Shown here: positions 15,704-24,972 of the stretch, piece after piece
Layout: every line of letters starts with the position of its first letter
Numbering within the stretch: the first letter of the stretch is position 1
Assembly (NCBI GenBank): GCA_039679945.1
Contig: JBDKTY010000050.1
Coordinates: forward strand, 23,816 to 87,815
Source of the DNA: SbD1 sp039679945
Lineage (GTDB): Bacteria; Desulfobacterota; Syntrophobacteria; Syntrophobacterales; Syntrophobacteraceae
Reading direction: 5' to 3'
Length of the DNA stretch: 64,000 nt
Position numbers and translations under genes: made by a program
The notes under the pieces: model-generated
The model's database searches: none
The model's input: the letters and a program-made list of their open reading frames with translations, nothing else
Told to the model about the DNA's origin: nothing

Positions 15704-16765
15704 ATGAAAGGTCTTTCTAAGCTGTTCTTTTGCCTATTGGTTTTCTGCTCGTTTGGTTTTCTCGGACAGAATAACGCCAACTCCGCGGAACCCCCTCCAC
15801 CTGCCTCGGTATCGGCGCCAGGGTCAACGTCCGCTCCTTCCATACTCGTGCAGAAAGACGATTTCGATTTTGGGGAAGTCCTGGAGACGGAACCGATTTC
15901 GCATGACTTCATGGTGAGAAACGACAGCCGGGTGGAATTACACATTCGTGACGTGAGTCCCAGTTGAGGCTGCACCGTTGCCCGGTTCGACCGGGCAATC
16001 CCCGCCGGTGGCGAGGGAAAAGTCACTCTGAAACTGGATCTTCGGGGCTTTCAGGGTTTTGTCAAGAAAACAGCGGCGGTTTTGAGTGATGACCCCGCCA
16101 GACCCAGAATCATCGTCACGGTACAGGGTAAGGTGAAGCCCCTGATCGAGGTCCGGCCCGAAAAGACCGTATCCTTCCAGGGAATGGCGGACAAGCTTGA
16201 GGAAAAGCACGTTGAACTTCTCAGCTCGCTGCGAACCTTTCACATAAAGAAACTCAAAGACAACCTGGAAGAAAAGGCGACCTGCCGCCTTGAGACGGTG
16301 GAGGACGGGAAGCATTACCGGCTGGCGATCTCCAACCGCTTGAAGCAGGGGAATTACAGGGGATCGATCACGCTCCAGACCGATCTCCCGGACAAACCCG
16401 AAGTCACGATATGGGTAAGTGGCTTAATAGAAGGCGAAATTGCCGTCAGGCCGAATACCTTGGTCCTGGGGCAGTTGGCTGCCGAGCAACCCGTGCTCAC
16501 GGGGAAGGTGCTCGTGACCAGCAATCGGAACAGCGCCTTTAAAATCACAAAATGCACCTACGACGACAAGGTCATTTCGGTCACTCAGTCGCCTCTGCCC
16601 GGACAACCCGGATTCAGCCTCGCAATCTCTCCAAACATGAAGAACGTTCCTGCCGGAGGCCGACTTCAAACGACGCTCACAGTGGAAACCGACGCTCCGG
16701 GAGGTAAGCACGAGGTTCAGGTCCAGGTCATGAGTCTCGCGGGCACCGCCAGACCCGGCAAGTGA
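15704..16765 (+). CDS. DUF1573 secreted protein, candidate selenoprotein with in-frame UGA (Sec88)
   Basis: The frame runs from the ATG at 15704 (AAGGAA upstream; signal peptide LFFCLLVFCSFGFLGQ...ANSA) to the stop at 16765, giving 353 residues, interrupted only by TGA at 15965-15967. The context is HIRDVSPS-TGA-GCTVARFDRAIPAGGEGKVTLK. The DUF1573 family has SCGCT here, so UGA replaces the first Cys. From base 15978 an 8-bp perfect stem with a 5-base loop follows, placed as in bacterial SECIS elements. Similarity continues without a frameshift on both sides (FDFGEVLETEPISHDF before; GFQGFVKKTAAVLSDDP after). Further immunoglobulin-like repeats fill 100-353. Read as two ORFs, it would be misannotated as a fragment and a late-starting protein. 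A nonsense mutation is the main alternative. Confidence 0.78.
15965..15998 (+). promoter_or_regulatory. SECIS-like hairpin downstream of the in-frame UGA
   Basis: After the UGA (15965-15967) and 10 bases comes TTGCCCGG-TTCGA-CCGGGCAA (15978-15998), a perfect 8-bp stem. The loop begins 18 bases after the UGA, inside the usual bacterial SECIS window, and opening the terminal G-C pair puts a G at the start of the loop. Confidence 0.6.
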
Positions 16766-17001
16766 GACACCCGCGCCCCGCGCGCCTCCGGCGGACCTGA
16801 TACCGGGAGCGAGTGATACGAACGGCCGCCCCCGTCGGAGGCGGCCGGGCAACCCTCCATGGCAAGTCCTCGCCGCGAACTGGCCGGAATTGTCTTTCCA
16901 TCAGCACGAGAGAACAACTTCCGGTTTTTGGTGCAATGCACTCCTGAAGACCGGCAGGACATCCGGCCTTTCAGAGGAGCGTTCCTGTTCACCTCTATCT
17001 C

Positions 17002-17124
17002 ATACGGAGTTGCGTTCAAGATGAGTCTATCCCTAAATTGAATATGCCGTTCAGATCTGACCCGTTCTACCCTTCGATACCTCAGGGCGAACGGGGGTAT
17101 ATCCTCTTGAACTCCAATTAGTAT
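17002..17124 (+). repeat. MITE-like 123-bp repeat, copy 1
   Basis: It starts ATACGGAGTTGCGTTCAAGA and ends in AATTAGTAT, and matches the copy at 44815-44937 over the full 123 bases with 7 differences by hand count. The ends are imperfect inverted repeats (ATAC..A.TTGCG.TCAAGA on the left; the reverse complement of the right end reads ATACTAATTTG). An inner inverted repeat CCGTTC/GAACGG flanks the centre. There is no coding capacity and no obvious target duplication. Confidence 0.8.
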
Positions 17125-17185
17125 CAGGCCTTCGGCTCGGGGCAAAATATCCATCAACCAATCAACCGCGACAATCACCCTTCCC

Positions 17186-17201
17186 TGGCATGCGGATTGC
17201 T
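17186..17201 (+). promoter_or_regulatory. Sigma-54 (-24/-12) promoter upstream of the hypothetical gene at 17255
   Basis: TGGCATGCGGATTGCT has GG and GC 10 bases apart and is a full match to TGGCAYG-N4-TTGCW. Transcription would start near 17213, about 40 bases before the ATG. It sits just downstream of repeat copy 1. Confidence 0.65.
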
Positions 17202-17254
17202 TATATTCCCGGCGTGCACTTATTACCGACCACTTCCTGGACAAAGGGTAACAG

Positions 17255-18442
17255 ATGAGGCCTGCTTCCGTCTCCAGCGCGGACTCGCCGGAAAATACGC
17301 TTTCTCCGACCTCGCCTCCTTCATCCATTGACGGTCAGAGCTTTGACAAAGCCCTGAAAGCGGCATCGATGGAGTATTCTACCTCTCCGCCCATGCCGCA
17401 ACTCATGTCCGACCCCCGCCCTATCTCAGCCCAGGACGCTTCGCCATTTAGTTCAATGGAAACTCCAAAGCCGGCGACATCGCAGGCCAAGGCCGCCGCG
17501 GCCTATAAGCAAACCCAGGATCGAACGTCGCCCACTCCGTCCGCCGCGGTCACCACTCCCTCCACCGCCCCTACCGCCCCTACCGCCCCCGCGGCCTCCA
17601 CGGCAACCGTTGCCACCGCCTCGCAACTGAGCGATTTCGGGAAATACAAGGATGATCAGCTCTTGCGTAATCCCGGGGGACGTGACTACTACCTTGACCA
17701 AAAAGCCGTTATTCCAAACGCCCCGGAGCAGAAGTCATTTATTAGCCGCATAGGCAAGGATATTTCTTCCGCCCTCGGCAATATCAAGAACTTTGCCGGC
17801 AATATTTTCCTGGGTTCCAAGTTCCTCTACAGGGGGCAAAACAACGAGATCCTGGAAGGCCGCCAAAAGGGGCTGCTTCAGACTTTTGGAAATTTTTTCA
17901 AAGATCTGGGAAGCGCCCTGACTTTCGGTGCATGGCATCCGGATGAATCGCAGGCGCCGAAGGGTTTTGGAAATCGCATGGTATATGCCTCCTCAAAACT
18001 AAAGGATGCCGTCCTGGGCGGCCTTATCGAGGGCGTCCCAGCCAGTCTCACCCACATGGGGAAAAACCTGGTTCTGGCCGGATGGCACCTTGCCGAAGTC
18101 GTGCCCGATGCAACCATCGGCAATTTTGACGCCGGGCGCAAGCTTACCACGAGCATTTTCGACAACGGCCACGTTCTGGTCGAATATATCACCGACGTAA
18201 TGCCTTTCGGCGATGCATGGCTAAGGGTTCATTCATCGAATTTTCGAGAGTTTCAACCGCCTCTTCTCTACAATTTAAAAATGCCCGAGCGTTATATGAC
18301 GGACGCCAGGTGGAATACCGTCAGAAACACTCCTTTTCGCAAGACCATTGAAAGTTTAGGCGCTCTCCTCGGGGATGCCGCCGCGCTTGGCCTGATCGGG
18401 CAGACCGGATTTTCGAGCAATCGGCACAACGCACTCGACTGA
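17255..18442 (+). CDS. Hypothetical protein with disordered Pro/Thr/Ala-rich N-terminus
   Basis: 395 residues of unknown function. Residues 1-125 are low-complexity Ser/Pro/Thr/Ala, including a TAPTAPTAPAAST stretch, typical of a disordered region. The rest (about 130-395) is folded-looking, Gly- and aromatic-rich (NLVLAGWHLAEVVPDATIGN; VEYITDVMPFGDAWLRVHS) with short hydrophobic runs but no clear signal peptide. The start ATG has AAAGGG 6 bases upstream. Its own sigma-54 promoter suggests it is switched on by a signal-responsive activator, perhaps the NtrC-type protein encoded 4 kb away. I recognise no family. Confidence 0.7.
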   Translation: MRPASVSSADSPENTLSPTSPPSSIDGQSFDKALKAASMEYSTSPPMPQLMSDPRPISAQDASPFSSMETPKPATSQAKAAAAYKQTQDRTSPTPSAAVTTPSTAPTAPTAPAASTATVATASQLSDFGKYKDDQLLRNPGGRDYYLDQKAVIPNAPEQKSFISRIGKDISSALGNIKNFAGNIFLGSKFLYRGQNNEILEGRQKGLLQTFGNFFKDLGSALTFGAWHPDESQAPKGFGNRMVYASSKLKDAVLGGLIEGVPASLTHMGKNLVLAGWHLAEVVPDATIGNFDAGRKLTTSIFDNGHVLVEYITDVMPFGDAWLRVHSSNFREFQPPLLYNLKMPERYMTDARWNTVRNTPFRKTIESLGALLGDAAALGLIGQTGFSSNRHNALD

Positions 18443-18650
18443 TAGCATGCGTTTGCATTCCGCGGCATCCGGGTAAACAGTACTTCCCTTTCATACCTCG
18501 CGAAATTAGTTTCAATTGTACTCAATGGATTTCAAAAAGAATTATTCAGCAGACTCAGGGTACATTAGAATGTCACCCGCCTCCCGGACCTGTGATTCCG
18601 GGATATTCCGAGTCTGTCTGCCCTGTACCGGCCCATCCAGAGGAGAACTC

Positions 18651-20804
18651 TTGGATAGCGATCATAAATCCCTTGCGCGCGGCCTCTCATCCGGGCTCAA
18701 AGCCTGCCTCCAGGCCGTGCTCGCCCTGTTCCTCATCGTCGCGTGGCATGGCGCGACCGCCTCGGCCGCGGAGTTCCATCATGATCTGACGGTTGAACTC
18801 AGACCCGAAACCCATTCGCTTTCCGTTCAGGATTCTATCACCGCCGACAGCACGCCCGGACGGGATTTGGTCTTTTCCATCGCAAAGCAGGCACGGATAC
18901 TCTCTGTTACAGTGAACGGGAAATCGGCCCGGCACAGTTTCAAATCCGGGGAGCTTGCCATCGCTCCCGGCAGTCCCGCCAGTCCGCGACCCCTCGGCAT
19001 CATGATTTCCTTCGAGGCCGCCTTTGATGATCATGTCCCCTCGGCTCCGGCGGACTTCGATAACCCCGGGTTCGGAGTCGAAGGCGCAATATCCGGGAAG
19101 GGGACTTTTCTGCTGGCCGGTTCCGGCTGGTACCCGAGGGTCGATGGGGAGAATGCCTTTTCCCTGAAGGTTATCGCGCCCAAAGGTATTTACGCGGTGA
19201 CGGCGGGTGAACTTGTCGGCCATGAGGACAAAGGCGATAGAAGCATCTCTACCTGGAAAATCGAGCGATTAAGCCAGGGGCTGGCACTTTCCGCCGCCAG
19301 GTATTCCATCCGCTCCGAGAAGTCCGGCCGGGTACCGGTTTACACCTACTTTTTTCCGGAATCCGACTCCCTGTCCGAAACCTACCTGAAGGCCGCGGCA
19401 TCCCATATCGCCTTCTACGAATCATTGCACGGACCGTATGCTTTTCCCAAGTTTGCGGTTGTCGAGAACTTTTTCCCGACCGGGTACGGATTCCCTTCTT
19501 ACACGCTGCTGGGCTCTCAGGTCCTCCGACTCCCGTTCATTCCGCAAACGAGCCTGAGACATGAGATCGCGCACTGCTGGTGGGGCAACGGCGTTCTGGT
19601 GGACTATGATGCCGGCAACTGGTCCGAGGGGCTCACAACCTACGTCGCCGATTACCTCTCCCGCGAACTTGCATCGCTGGAGGAGGCCGAACGCTACCGG
19701 CGACAGATACTTCGAGATTACTCGACCCTCGCCGCGGCACACGGGGACCTCCCCCTCTCCCGCTTTCTCGGCCGGATCGACCCGGCCACTCGGGCCGTCG
19801 GATACGGCAAGGCCGCCTTCCTTTTCCACATGATCCGCCAGAGGATCGGAGAGGAACCCTTCTGGCGCTCCTTGCGGATGGTTTACCGCGAGAGGTTCCA
19901 GGCGAGAACTTCCTGGGAAGACTTCAGGCGGGCTTTCGTCACGGAGGGTGGTTGGGATGACCTGGAGTCAAAGCACTTCCTGGACCAGTGGGTCTCCCGG
20001 AGCGGCGCGCCCGTTTTGAGACTCAACGACGTTCAAGCCATGAAGGACGTCGACAAATGGAAGGTTACCGGAACAGTCAGCCAGAGCGATCCCAGTTTTC
20101 AGATGGAGGCAAGGCTTACCGTAACAACCTCGGCGGGAGATCCGGTTGCCACGGACACAAAGTTGGAGGGGGCGGTGTCTTCCTTTGTAATGCACACGGC
20201 CGCCCCTCCGGAAAAGCTCTTCCTTGACCGGCATGCAAATCTCTTTCGGCTTCTCTTCCCGGAAGAGGTCCCGGCAACGGTGAACAGCCTGAAAAGCGCG
20301 ACTGACCTGGTCGTGGTAATCGGCGACGGCGTAGTACCGGGCGCCGAGGCAACGCTAACCATCCTGCTAGCCGGGCTGAACCATCCGGATGCAGCGGCCC
20401 TGCCCGAAAAGGAAACCGATATCAGGTTAGTTCGGGACAAGGACATCCTCTTTTTCGGAATTCCCAAATCAGACAAGTTGCGGGAGTTGCTCGCGGCGGC
20501 GCCCGGCGGATTGAGCCTCTCCCCTGATGGGTTCTCACTCGACGGGACCTTTTCGAGCGAGAAAGCCGACTCCCTCTTCCTTGTCATAAACGATCGGGAC
20601 AGAAGCGGAAAGATTACCGCGCTGTTCCTGCCGGTCTCGGGGGCCGATGCCGACTCCATTGCCACCGCCGCGCGAAAGATCACCCACTATGGCCAGTACA
20701 GCTATCTCACCTTTTTAAGGGGAACGAACCAGGAAAAAGGGACTTGGGAGGTCTCCCGTTCACCCCTGATTGTCGATTTTCGCAAGAATGGAGAACTGCC
20801 CTGA
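18651..20804 (+). CDS. Secreted M1-family (gluzincin) metallopeptidase
   Basis: About 717 residues starting at a TTG (18651) preceded by GGAG; the frame is open upstream to an ATG at 18516, but that would bury the signal peptide. A hydrophobic signal segment (LQAVLALFLIVAW) ends in TASAA. The zinc site HEIAHCWWGN and the downstream Glu in NWSEGLTTYVADYL are the M1 HExxH...E motif. Residues up to about 240 form the beta-rich N-terminal domain. Unusually, the C-terminal third (about 490-717) carries no ERAP-like helical repeat; it reads as a beta-sandwich-like region plus an Asp-rich segment. It is probably periplasmic. Substrate unknown. Confidence 0.85.
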   Translation: MDSDHKSLARGLSSGLKACLQAVLALFLIVAWHGATASAAEFHHDLTVELRPETHSLSVQDSITADSTPGRDLVFSIAKQARILSVTVNGKSARHSFKSGELAIAPGSPASPRPLGIMISFEAAFDDHVPSAPADFDNPGFGVEGAISGKGTFLLAGSGWYPRVDGENAFSLKVIAPKGIYAVTAGELVGHEDKGDRSISTWKIERLSQGLALSAARYSIRSEKSGRVPVYTYFFPESDSLSETYLKAAASHIAFYESLHGPYAFPKFAVVENFFPTGYGFPSYTLLGSQVLRLPFIPQTSLRHEIAHCWWGNGVLVDYDAGNWSEGLTTYVADYLSRELASLEEAERYRRQILRDYSTLAAAHGDLPLSRFLGRIDPATRAVGYGKAAFLFHMIRQRIGEEPFWRSLRMVYRERFQARTSWEDFRRAFVTEGGWDDLESKHFLDQWVSRSGAPVLRLNDVQAMKDVDKWKVTGTVSQSDPSFQMEARLTVTTSAGDPVATDTKLEGAVSSFVMHTAAPPEKLFLDRHANLFRLLFPEEVPATVNSLKSATDLVVVIGDGVVPGAEATLTILLAGLNHPDAAALPEKETDIRLVRDKDILFFGIPKSDKLRELLAAAPGGLSLSPDGFSLDGTFSSEKADSLFLVINDRDRSGKITALFLPVSGADADSIATAARKITHYGQYSYLTFLRGTNQEKGTWEVSRSPLIVDFRKNGELP

Positions 20805-20948
20805 TTCGGTCGGGGGCAAGGAACGGATCTCTCCGTGGATTCGCTCACGCAGCTTTTTAAGTGAAGCGTGCGTATATTAACAAATTGTATTGAAGTGCTC
20901 TTTTGACTGATTTTTCCATCTATTTCACTTAGACGAGAAGGAGATACC

Positions 20949-22313
20949 ATGGGCATCAAGGCTTTTGTCACACATATTCTCATTGGATTTCTCATCCTTG
21001 GGCTGGCGGTCCCGCCCGGGAGCTTCGCACAGAGCCCCGATGCGCGTGCCCGCATAACTCAGGAAGAGCTTGACCAGATGCTCGCCCCCATAGCCCTTTA
21101 TCCAGATTCGCTGCTTGCCCAGGTACTGGTGGCGGCGACCTATCCGGAGCAGGTGGTGGAGGCGGATCAATGGTTTAAACAAAACAGCGATCTCGTGGGC
21201 GATCCGCTGAACGCCGCGCTGGATAGAATGAACTGGGACCTCAGCGTCAAGGCGCTTGTACCTTTCCCGAAGGTCCTTGACATGATGAGTGCCAAACTGG
21301 AATGGACACAAAGACTGGGTTTGGCGTTTCTGGCTCAACAGGATGATGTCATGGACACTGTCCAGAAATTGCGGGCCAGGGCCCATGCGCAGGGCAACCT
21401 CAAGAGCACCAGTGAACAGACCGTGGTCGTGAAAGGTGAAAGCGTCGAGATTATTCCGGCCAATCCCCAGGTCGTCTATGTACCGGCCTATAACCCTACT
21501 GTCGTTTATGGTCCCTGGTGGTACCCCGCCTATCCGCCTTTCGCCTATAGTCCGTATTATCCGGCCTATGTTTATGATCCCTACTACACCGTGCCGGGCT
21601 TTATCGCCGCCGGAGCCCTCGGGTTCGCCGCCGGCGTAGCCGTGGGATCATTCTGGCACACCGGCTGGGGGCACTGGGACTGGGGACATCGTGATGTGGT
21701 CGTGAACGTAAACCGTAATGTCAACATCAATCGAACGAATATCACGAACACGACAATTCGAACCACCAATTTCAATACCGCTGTACGGCAGGGAACAATT
21801 GGTTCCACATCGGTACGCAATGCCGCCATGCAGACTTCCCCGAAAAGACCGACGGCATCGTCGGTCCAGAAGGGACTTCAGCAGCGTGGTACCGCGACCC
21901 GGACCGGGCAGGGCCAGGCCGTGCGCGGAGGCAAACAGGCCGGAACGATGCAAGGTCAGGCTCAGGGTAAGCAAGTGCGCGGACAGAACGCCTCGCAACG
22001 TGGACAGAGTGGAGTCGCCCGCGACGGTAAAGCGGCAACACGAAGTGGAAAGGACCTGTCCAGGAGTCAGAAGAGCCTTTCCCGGGGTGATAGAAGCACC
22101 GGGCGTGGACAGGAAAGAGCCCTTCGGAGCGGAGGCGGCGCTGGCCGCGGAGGTTCCGTCCAGGGTAGAGGCGCCGGCGCCGGCGCCCTCCAGGGTCGAG
22201 GGCAACGCGGTGGTGGCGGCGCCGTTCAGGGCCGAGCCGCTGGTGGTGGTGGCGGTGGCGGCGGAAGGGGTGGCGCCGGCCAGGCTGGTGGCGGAAAGCA
22301 CGAACGCAAGTAA
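20949..22313 (+). CDS. DUF3300 secreted protein with Gly/Arg/Gln-rich tail
   Basis: 454 residues with a strong ribosome site (AAGGAG) and a signal peptide (HILIGFLILGLAVPPGSFAQ). The DUF3300 core (about 35-230) includes ELDQMLAPIALYPDSLLAQVL, ATYPEQVVEADQW, and aromatic VVYVPAYNPTVVYGPWW. The segment GFAAGVAVGSFW is hydrophobic. From about 290 the protein becomes a low-complexity Gly/Arg/Gln/Ser tail ending in Gly runs. DUF3300 proteins are envelope proteins of unknown role. The tail's repeats make its exact length hard to trust. Confidence 0.88.
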   Translation: MGIKAFVTHILIGFLILGLAVPPGSFAQSPDARARITQEELDQMLAPIALYPDSLLAQVLVAATYPEQVVEADQWFKQNSDLVGDPLNAALDRMNWDLSVKALVPFPKVLDMMSAKLEWTQRLGLAFLAQQDDVMDTVQKLRARAHAQGNLKSTSEQTVVVKGESVEIIPANPQVVYVPAYNPTVVYGPWWYPAYPPFAYSPYYPAYVYDPYYTVPGFIAAGALGFAAGVAVGSFWHTGWGHWDWGHRDVVVNVNRNVNINRTNITNTTIRTTNFNTAVRQGTIGSTSVRNAAMQTSPKRPTASSVQKGLQQRGTATRTGQGQAVRGGKQAGTMQGQAQGKQVRGQNASQRGQSGVARDGKAATRSGKDLSRSQKSLSRGDRSTGRGQERALRSGGGAGRGGSVQGRGAGAGALQGRGQRGGGGAVQGRAAGGGGGGGGRGGAGQAGGGKHERK

Positions 22314-22818
22314 TAAAGGCGCATATCAACAGGTCCGGAATCACCGCTGATTTCAGGAGTTCCGCTCATCGGCGGCGACCGCGACGGGACGCGGATTGGC
22401 GCGGGCAAATCATCTGCCCGTGCCGATTCGCCACAAGCGCCCTTTCGCCTGATGAAGCGAAAAACCGCGTATTCGCGACCAGATGACATGCCAATACTGC
22501 TTTGGTTTCGGCAAGTTGACTCAGGCGGCAAAAACGTGACCGCTCTCCCGCGACAACAAAGCCGTACCGCCACGGTCCACAATACCTCCGCGCCCTGTCC
22601 CCCGATCAGGAATGCAATTGGAACCGACGCATTCAGAGGACCTTGCACGATCTCGATACCTATGGAATAGAGCTATCCGTTCTCAATAGCGCGGAGTGAA
22701 AGAAAGCCGGGAACTGACCACTGATGTTCTCAAGATGATAATTCGAGTACTCGCCCGTTCCCCGCGCCGGCAGAGCGAAAAATACCCGGGCAGGTGCAGC
22801 CGGATTTGTTCACACAAG
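22314..22818. other. Intergenic region, no feature recognised
   Basis: About 500 GC-rich bases between convergent genes. A short GGGCA/TGCCC hairpin near 22407-22424 is the only structure noticed; no credible coding frame. Confidence 0.5.
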
Positions 22819-23193
22819 TCAGCAACCGGCTCGTTCTACCTCACGCGCGGACAACGCGGCCGAGATCACGGAATCCAGGACCCCCGGGAACCGGGTTTCG
22901 AGATCTTCTCTTCGCAGGGTATTGACCCACTCCTTACCCTCACGCCTCGTGGCTACTACCCCGGATTCACGCAATACTTTGAAATGGTGCGATAAAGAAG
23001 ACTTGGGCATGGCCAGACCGAAGCAGCCGCATGCGATTTCGCCGAGGTCGGCAAGCTTGAGCACGATCTCCAGCCTCACCGGATCGCTCAACGCGTGCAG
23101 AACTTTCGGTAGAGTTATCTGGTCACGTGGCGGTTGCTCTTGGACGATATTCTTTACCACACCGGTTTTCCTCTCTTCACTGGCAGCCATCAT
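22819..23193 (-). CDS. ArsR-family winged-helix repressor
   Basis: About 124 residues from the ATG at 23193 (a second ATG follows at once). The core has LHALSDPVRLEIVLKL and MPKSSLSHHFKVLRESGVV, the recognition helix of ArsR/SmtB regulators, then a wing (RREGKEWVNTLR). The sole Cys pair nearby is ACGC just before the recognition helix, which may be a metal or thiol sensor site. The gene is divergent from the flavoprotein reductase at 23331, its likely target. Confidence 0.9.
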   Translation of the reverse strand: MMAASEERKTGVVKNIVQEQPPRDQITLPKVLHALSDPVRLEIVLKLADLGEIACGCFGLAMPKSSLSHHFKVLRESGVVATRREGKEWVNTLRREDLETRFPGVLDSVISAALSAREVERAGC

Positions 23194-23203
23194 ATAAAGA
23201 TAT
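23192..23203. promoter_or_regulatory. Possible ArsR operator ATAT-N4-ATAT
   Basis: ATATAAAGATAT is a short AT-rich inverted repeat at the repressor's own start, inside the divergent region that also serves the reductase. It resembles ArsR-family sites in being AT-rich and symmetric. It is short, so chance is possible. Confidence 0.35.
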
Positions 23204-23330
23204 TCTTGACGCTGCAAGACAACTCGACTATTTTTCCTTTTACAGTTCGATAAAATTCGAATCGTCTTGGCGCGACGCGAATCGGAACCACCACGCCGCA
23301 CGGTAAGAAAACAGGTCTCGAGGAGAACAC

Positions 23331-23987
23331 ATGAGAGCCATAGCTATTAACGGAAGTCCCAGGAAGAGATGGAACACCGCAACCTTGCTGAAACACGCAC
23401 TGGCGGGCGCGGCGAAACAGGGCGCGGAAACGGAGTTGGTGCATCTCTACGACCTTGATTACAAGGGCTGCTCCAGTTGCTTTGCCTGCAAGAAAATAGG
23501 CGGTAAGAGTTATGGCCGCTGTGCCATCAGGGACGATCTCACGCCCATACTGAAAAAAGTCGTGGAGGCTGATGTCCTGATCCTGGGATCGCCGCTCTAC
23601 TTCTATACCGAAACGGGAGAGATGCGGTCGTTCATGGAACGTCTTCTTTTCCCGTTCCTGACATACACCCCCGGTTATGTTTCCATCTTCCCCGGCAAGA
23701 TCCAGACAGGCTTTGTGTATACCATGAATGTTGCCGAGCAGAATTTGGCCGCTTACGGGCAGGACAGGACGGTCGCGGCTTCCCAGGGTGTTTTGACCCG
23801 CGTATTGGGGAACTGCGATGTCCTGTTGTGTACGGATACCTGCCAGTTCAGCGACTACTCGAAATACGTGTCATCCTGTTGGGACGCGGAGGCCAAGGAA
23901 AAGCGGCGCAAGGAGGTGTTTCCTCTGGATTGCAAACGCGCCTTTGAGATGGGTGCGAAACTGGCGACAACGGCGATTGGCTCCTGA
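23331..23987 (+). CDS. NADPH-dependent FMN reductase / iron-sulfur flavoprotein family
   Basis: 218 residues with a flavodoxin-like fold: AIAINGSPRKRWNTATLL is the FMN phosphate loop, and VLILGSPLYFYTETGEMRSFMERLL is the next conserved segment. A Cys cluster GCSSCFACKK...GRC (C-x2-C-x2-C then Cys about 11 residues on) fits the iron-sulfur flavoprotein subgroup. It starts at an ATG with GAGGAG upstream. It is divergent from the ArsR gene, so it may be induced by a metal or thiol-reactive signal. Substrate unknown. Confidence 0.88.
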   Translation: MRAIAINGSPRKRWNTATLLKHALAGAAKQGAETELVHLYDLDYKGCSSCFACKKIGGKSYGRCAIRDDLTPILKKVVEADVLILGSPLYFYTETGEMRSFMERLLFPFLTYTPGYVSIFPGKIQTGFVYTMNVAEQNLAAYGQDRTVAASQGVLTRVLGNCDVLLCTDTCQFSDYSKYVSSCWDAEAKEKRRKEVFPLDCKRAFEMGAKLATTAIGS

Positions 23988-24293
23988 CATCGGACAGGAC
24001 CACCCTGTCGCAATTGCCGGACAGTTATTCAAAGCCAGTAAAGAAATCGCGCGAATCGGATCATCCGAGGCCGGAGGCCATCGACTTTGCGCCCCATTCA
24101 TGGCCGCGCCACCGCAATTTCATATACAATATCGTGGGGCGGAGCCGTACGCCTCTGATCCGGCCCCGAGGGCCAGGATTTCCGCATCGCATTAAGAAAG
24201 ACGCCCACGTATCGGGCCCGGAGCGACCATATTAGGGCGGTCGGGTTGCTTCCGGGTCCCCTCGTTTGATGAAAACAAGACGAAAACTATTGG
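23988..24293. other. Intergenic region, no feature recognised
   Basis: About 305 bases between convergent genes; several short GC-rich inverted repeats but no T-tract terminator or coding frame. Confidence 0.4.
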
Positions 24294-24971
24294 CTACACC
24301 AGTTTAAGGCATAGCCCTCCGTCTTCCAGCGATCGGACGAGGCGTCCCAGGAATTCCCTTCTTGATATTTCCCGGGCCCCGAACCTCATGAGGTGTGCCG
24401 TCGTCGTCTGGCAATCGATGAAGTGAAACCCCAGCCGGCGCACAAGATCCACCAGGTACACAAAGGCCACTTTCGAAGCGTCCGTTTTCAGTGTGAACAT
24501 CGATTCACCGAAGAATGTCCGACCAAGCACGACTCCATAGAGCCCGCCCGCCAGCTCGCCGTCATACCAGCTCTCCACCGAATGCGCGTACCCCAGTTCA
24601 TGCAGCCGCACATAGGCTTCGATCATTTCCCTGGTTATCCAGGTTTCCTCTCCGGACGCAGTGCGCACCCCGGCGCAGGCCTCGATGACTTCCCTGAATG
24701 CCCTGTTTACAGTGACTGTGAATATGCCTTTTCGTATGACTCTTCTAAGGCTCGAAGAAATCCTGATTTCATCGGGAAAAAGTACCAGGCGGGGATCCGG
24801 GGACCACCATAGTATGGGCTCGTGCTCCGAATACCATGGAAAGATCCCGGTGGCATAGGCAAGGATCAGCCGTTCCGGCGAGAGGTCCCCGCCTACCGCG
24901 AGGAGTCCGCCGGGAACGGCGCGTGATGGATTGGGAAAAACAAGTTCATCGGTAAGACGGAAAACCGGCAT
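24294..24971 (-). CDS. aat: Leucyl/phenylalanyl-tRNA-protein transferase
   Basis: 225 residues starting MPVFRLTDE at 24971, 1 base after the clpA stop. Family motifs include GGLLAVGGDLSPERLILAY, GIFPWYSE, WWSPDPRLVL and GGLYGVVLGRTFFGESMF. The enzyme adds Leu or Phe to the N-terminus of proteins that begin with Arg or Lys, creating N-degrons for ClpS/ClpAP. The longer open frame upstream overlaps clpA and is not used. It is last in the clpS-clpA-aat operon. Confidence 0.95.
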   Translation of the reverse strand: MPVFRLTDELVFPNPSRAVPGGLLAVGGDLSPERLILAYATGIFPWYSEHEPILWWSPDPRLVLFPDEIRISSSLRRVIRKGIFTVTVNRAFREVIEACAGVRTASGEETWITREMIEAYVRLHELGYAHSVESWYDGELAGGLYGVVLGRTFFGESMFTLKTDASKVAFVYLVDLVRRLGFHFIDCQTTTAHLMRFGAREISRREFLGRLVRSLEDGGLCLKLV

Positions 24972-24972
24972 C

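Larger units (their letters stand above)
16766..17254. other. Intergenic region with hairpin, repeat copy 1 and sigma-54 site
   Basis: No gene seen. It contains a strong hairpin at 16823-16847 (CGGCCGCC/GGCGGCCG), possibly ending the DUF1573 transcript though it lacks a T tract, then the 123-bp repeat and a sigma-54 element. Confidence 0.6.

Noticed and set aside
15704..16765. Reading the DUF1573 gene as a frameshifted pseudogene
   Set aside because: The frame is the same on both sides of the single UGA, so there is no frameshift; a lone stop at the conserved Cys with a hairpin after it fits Sec better.
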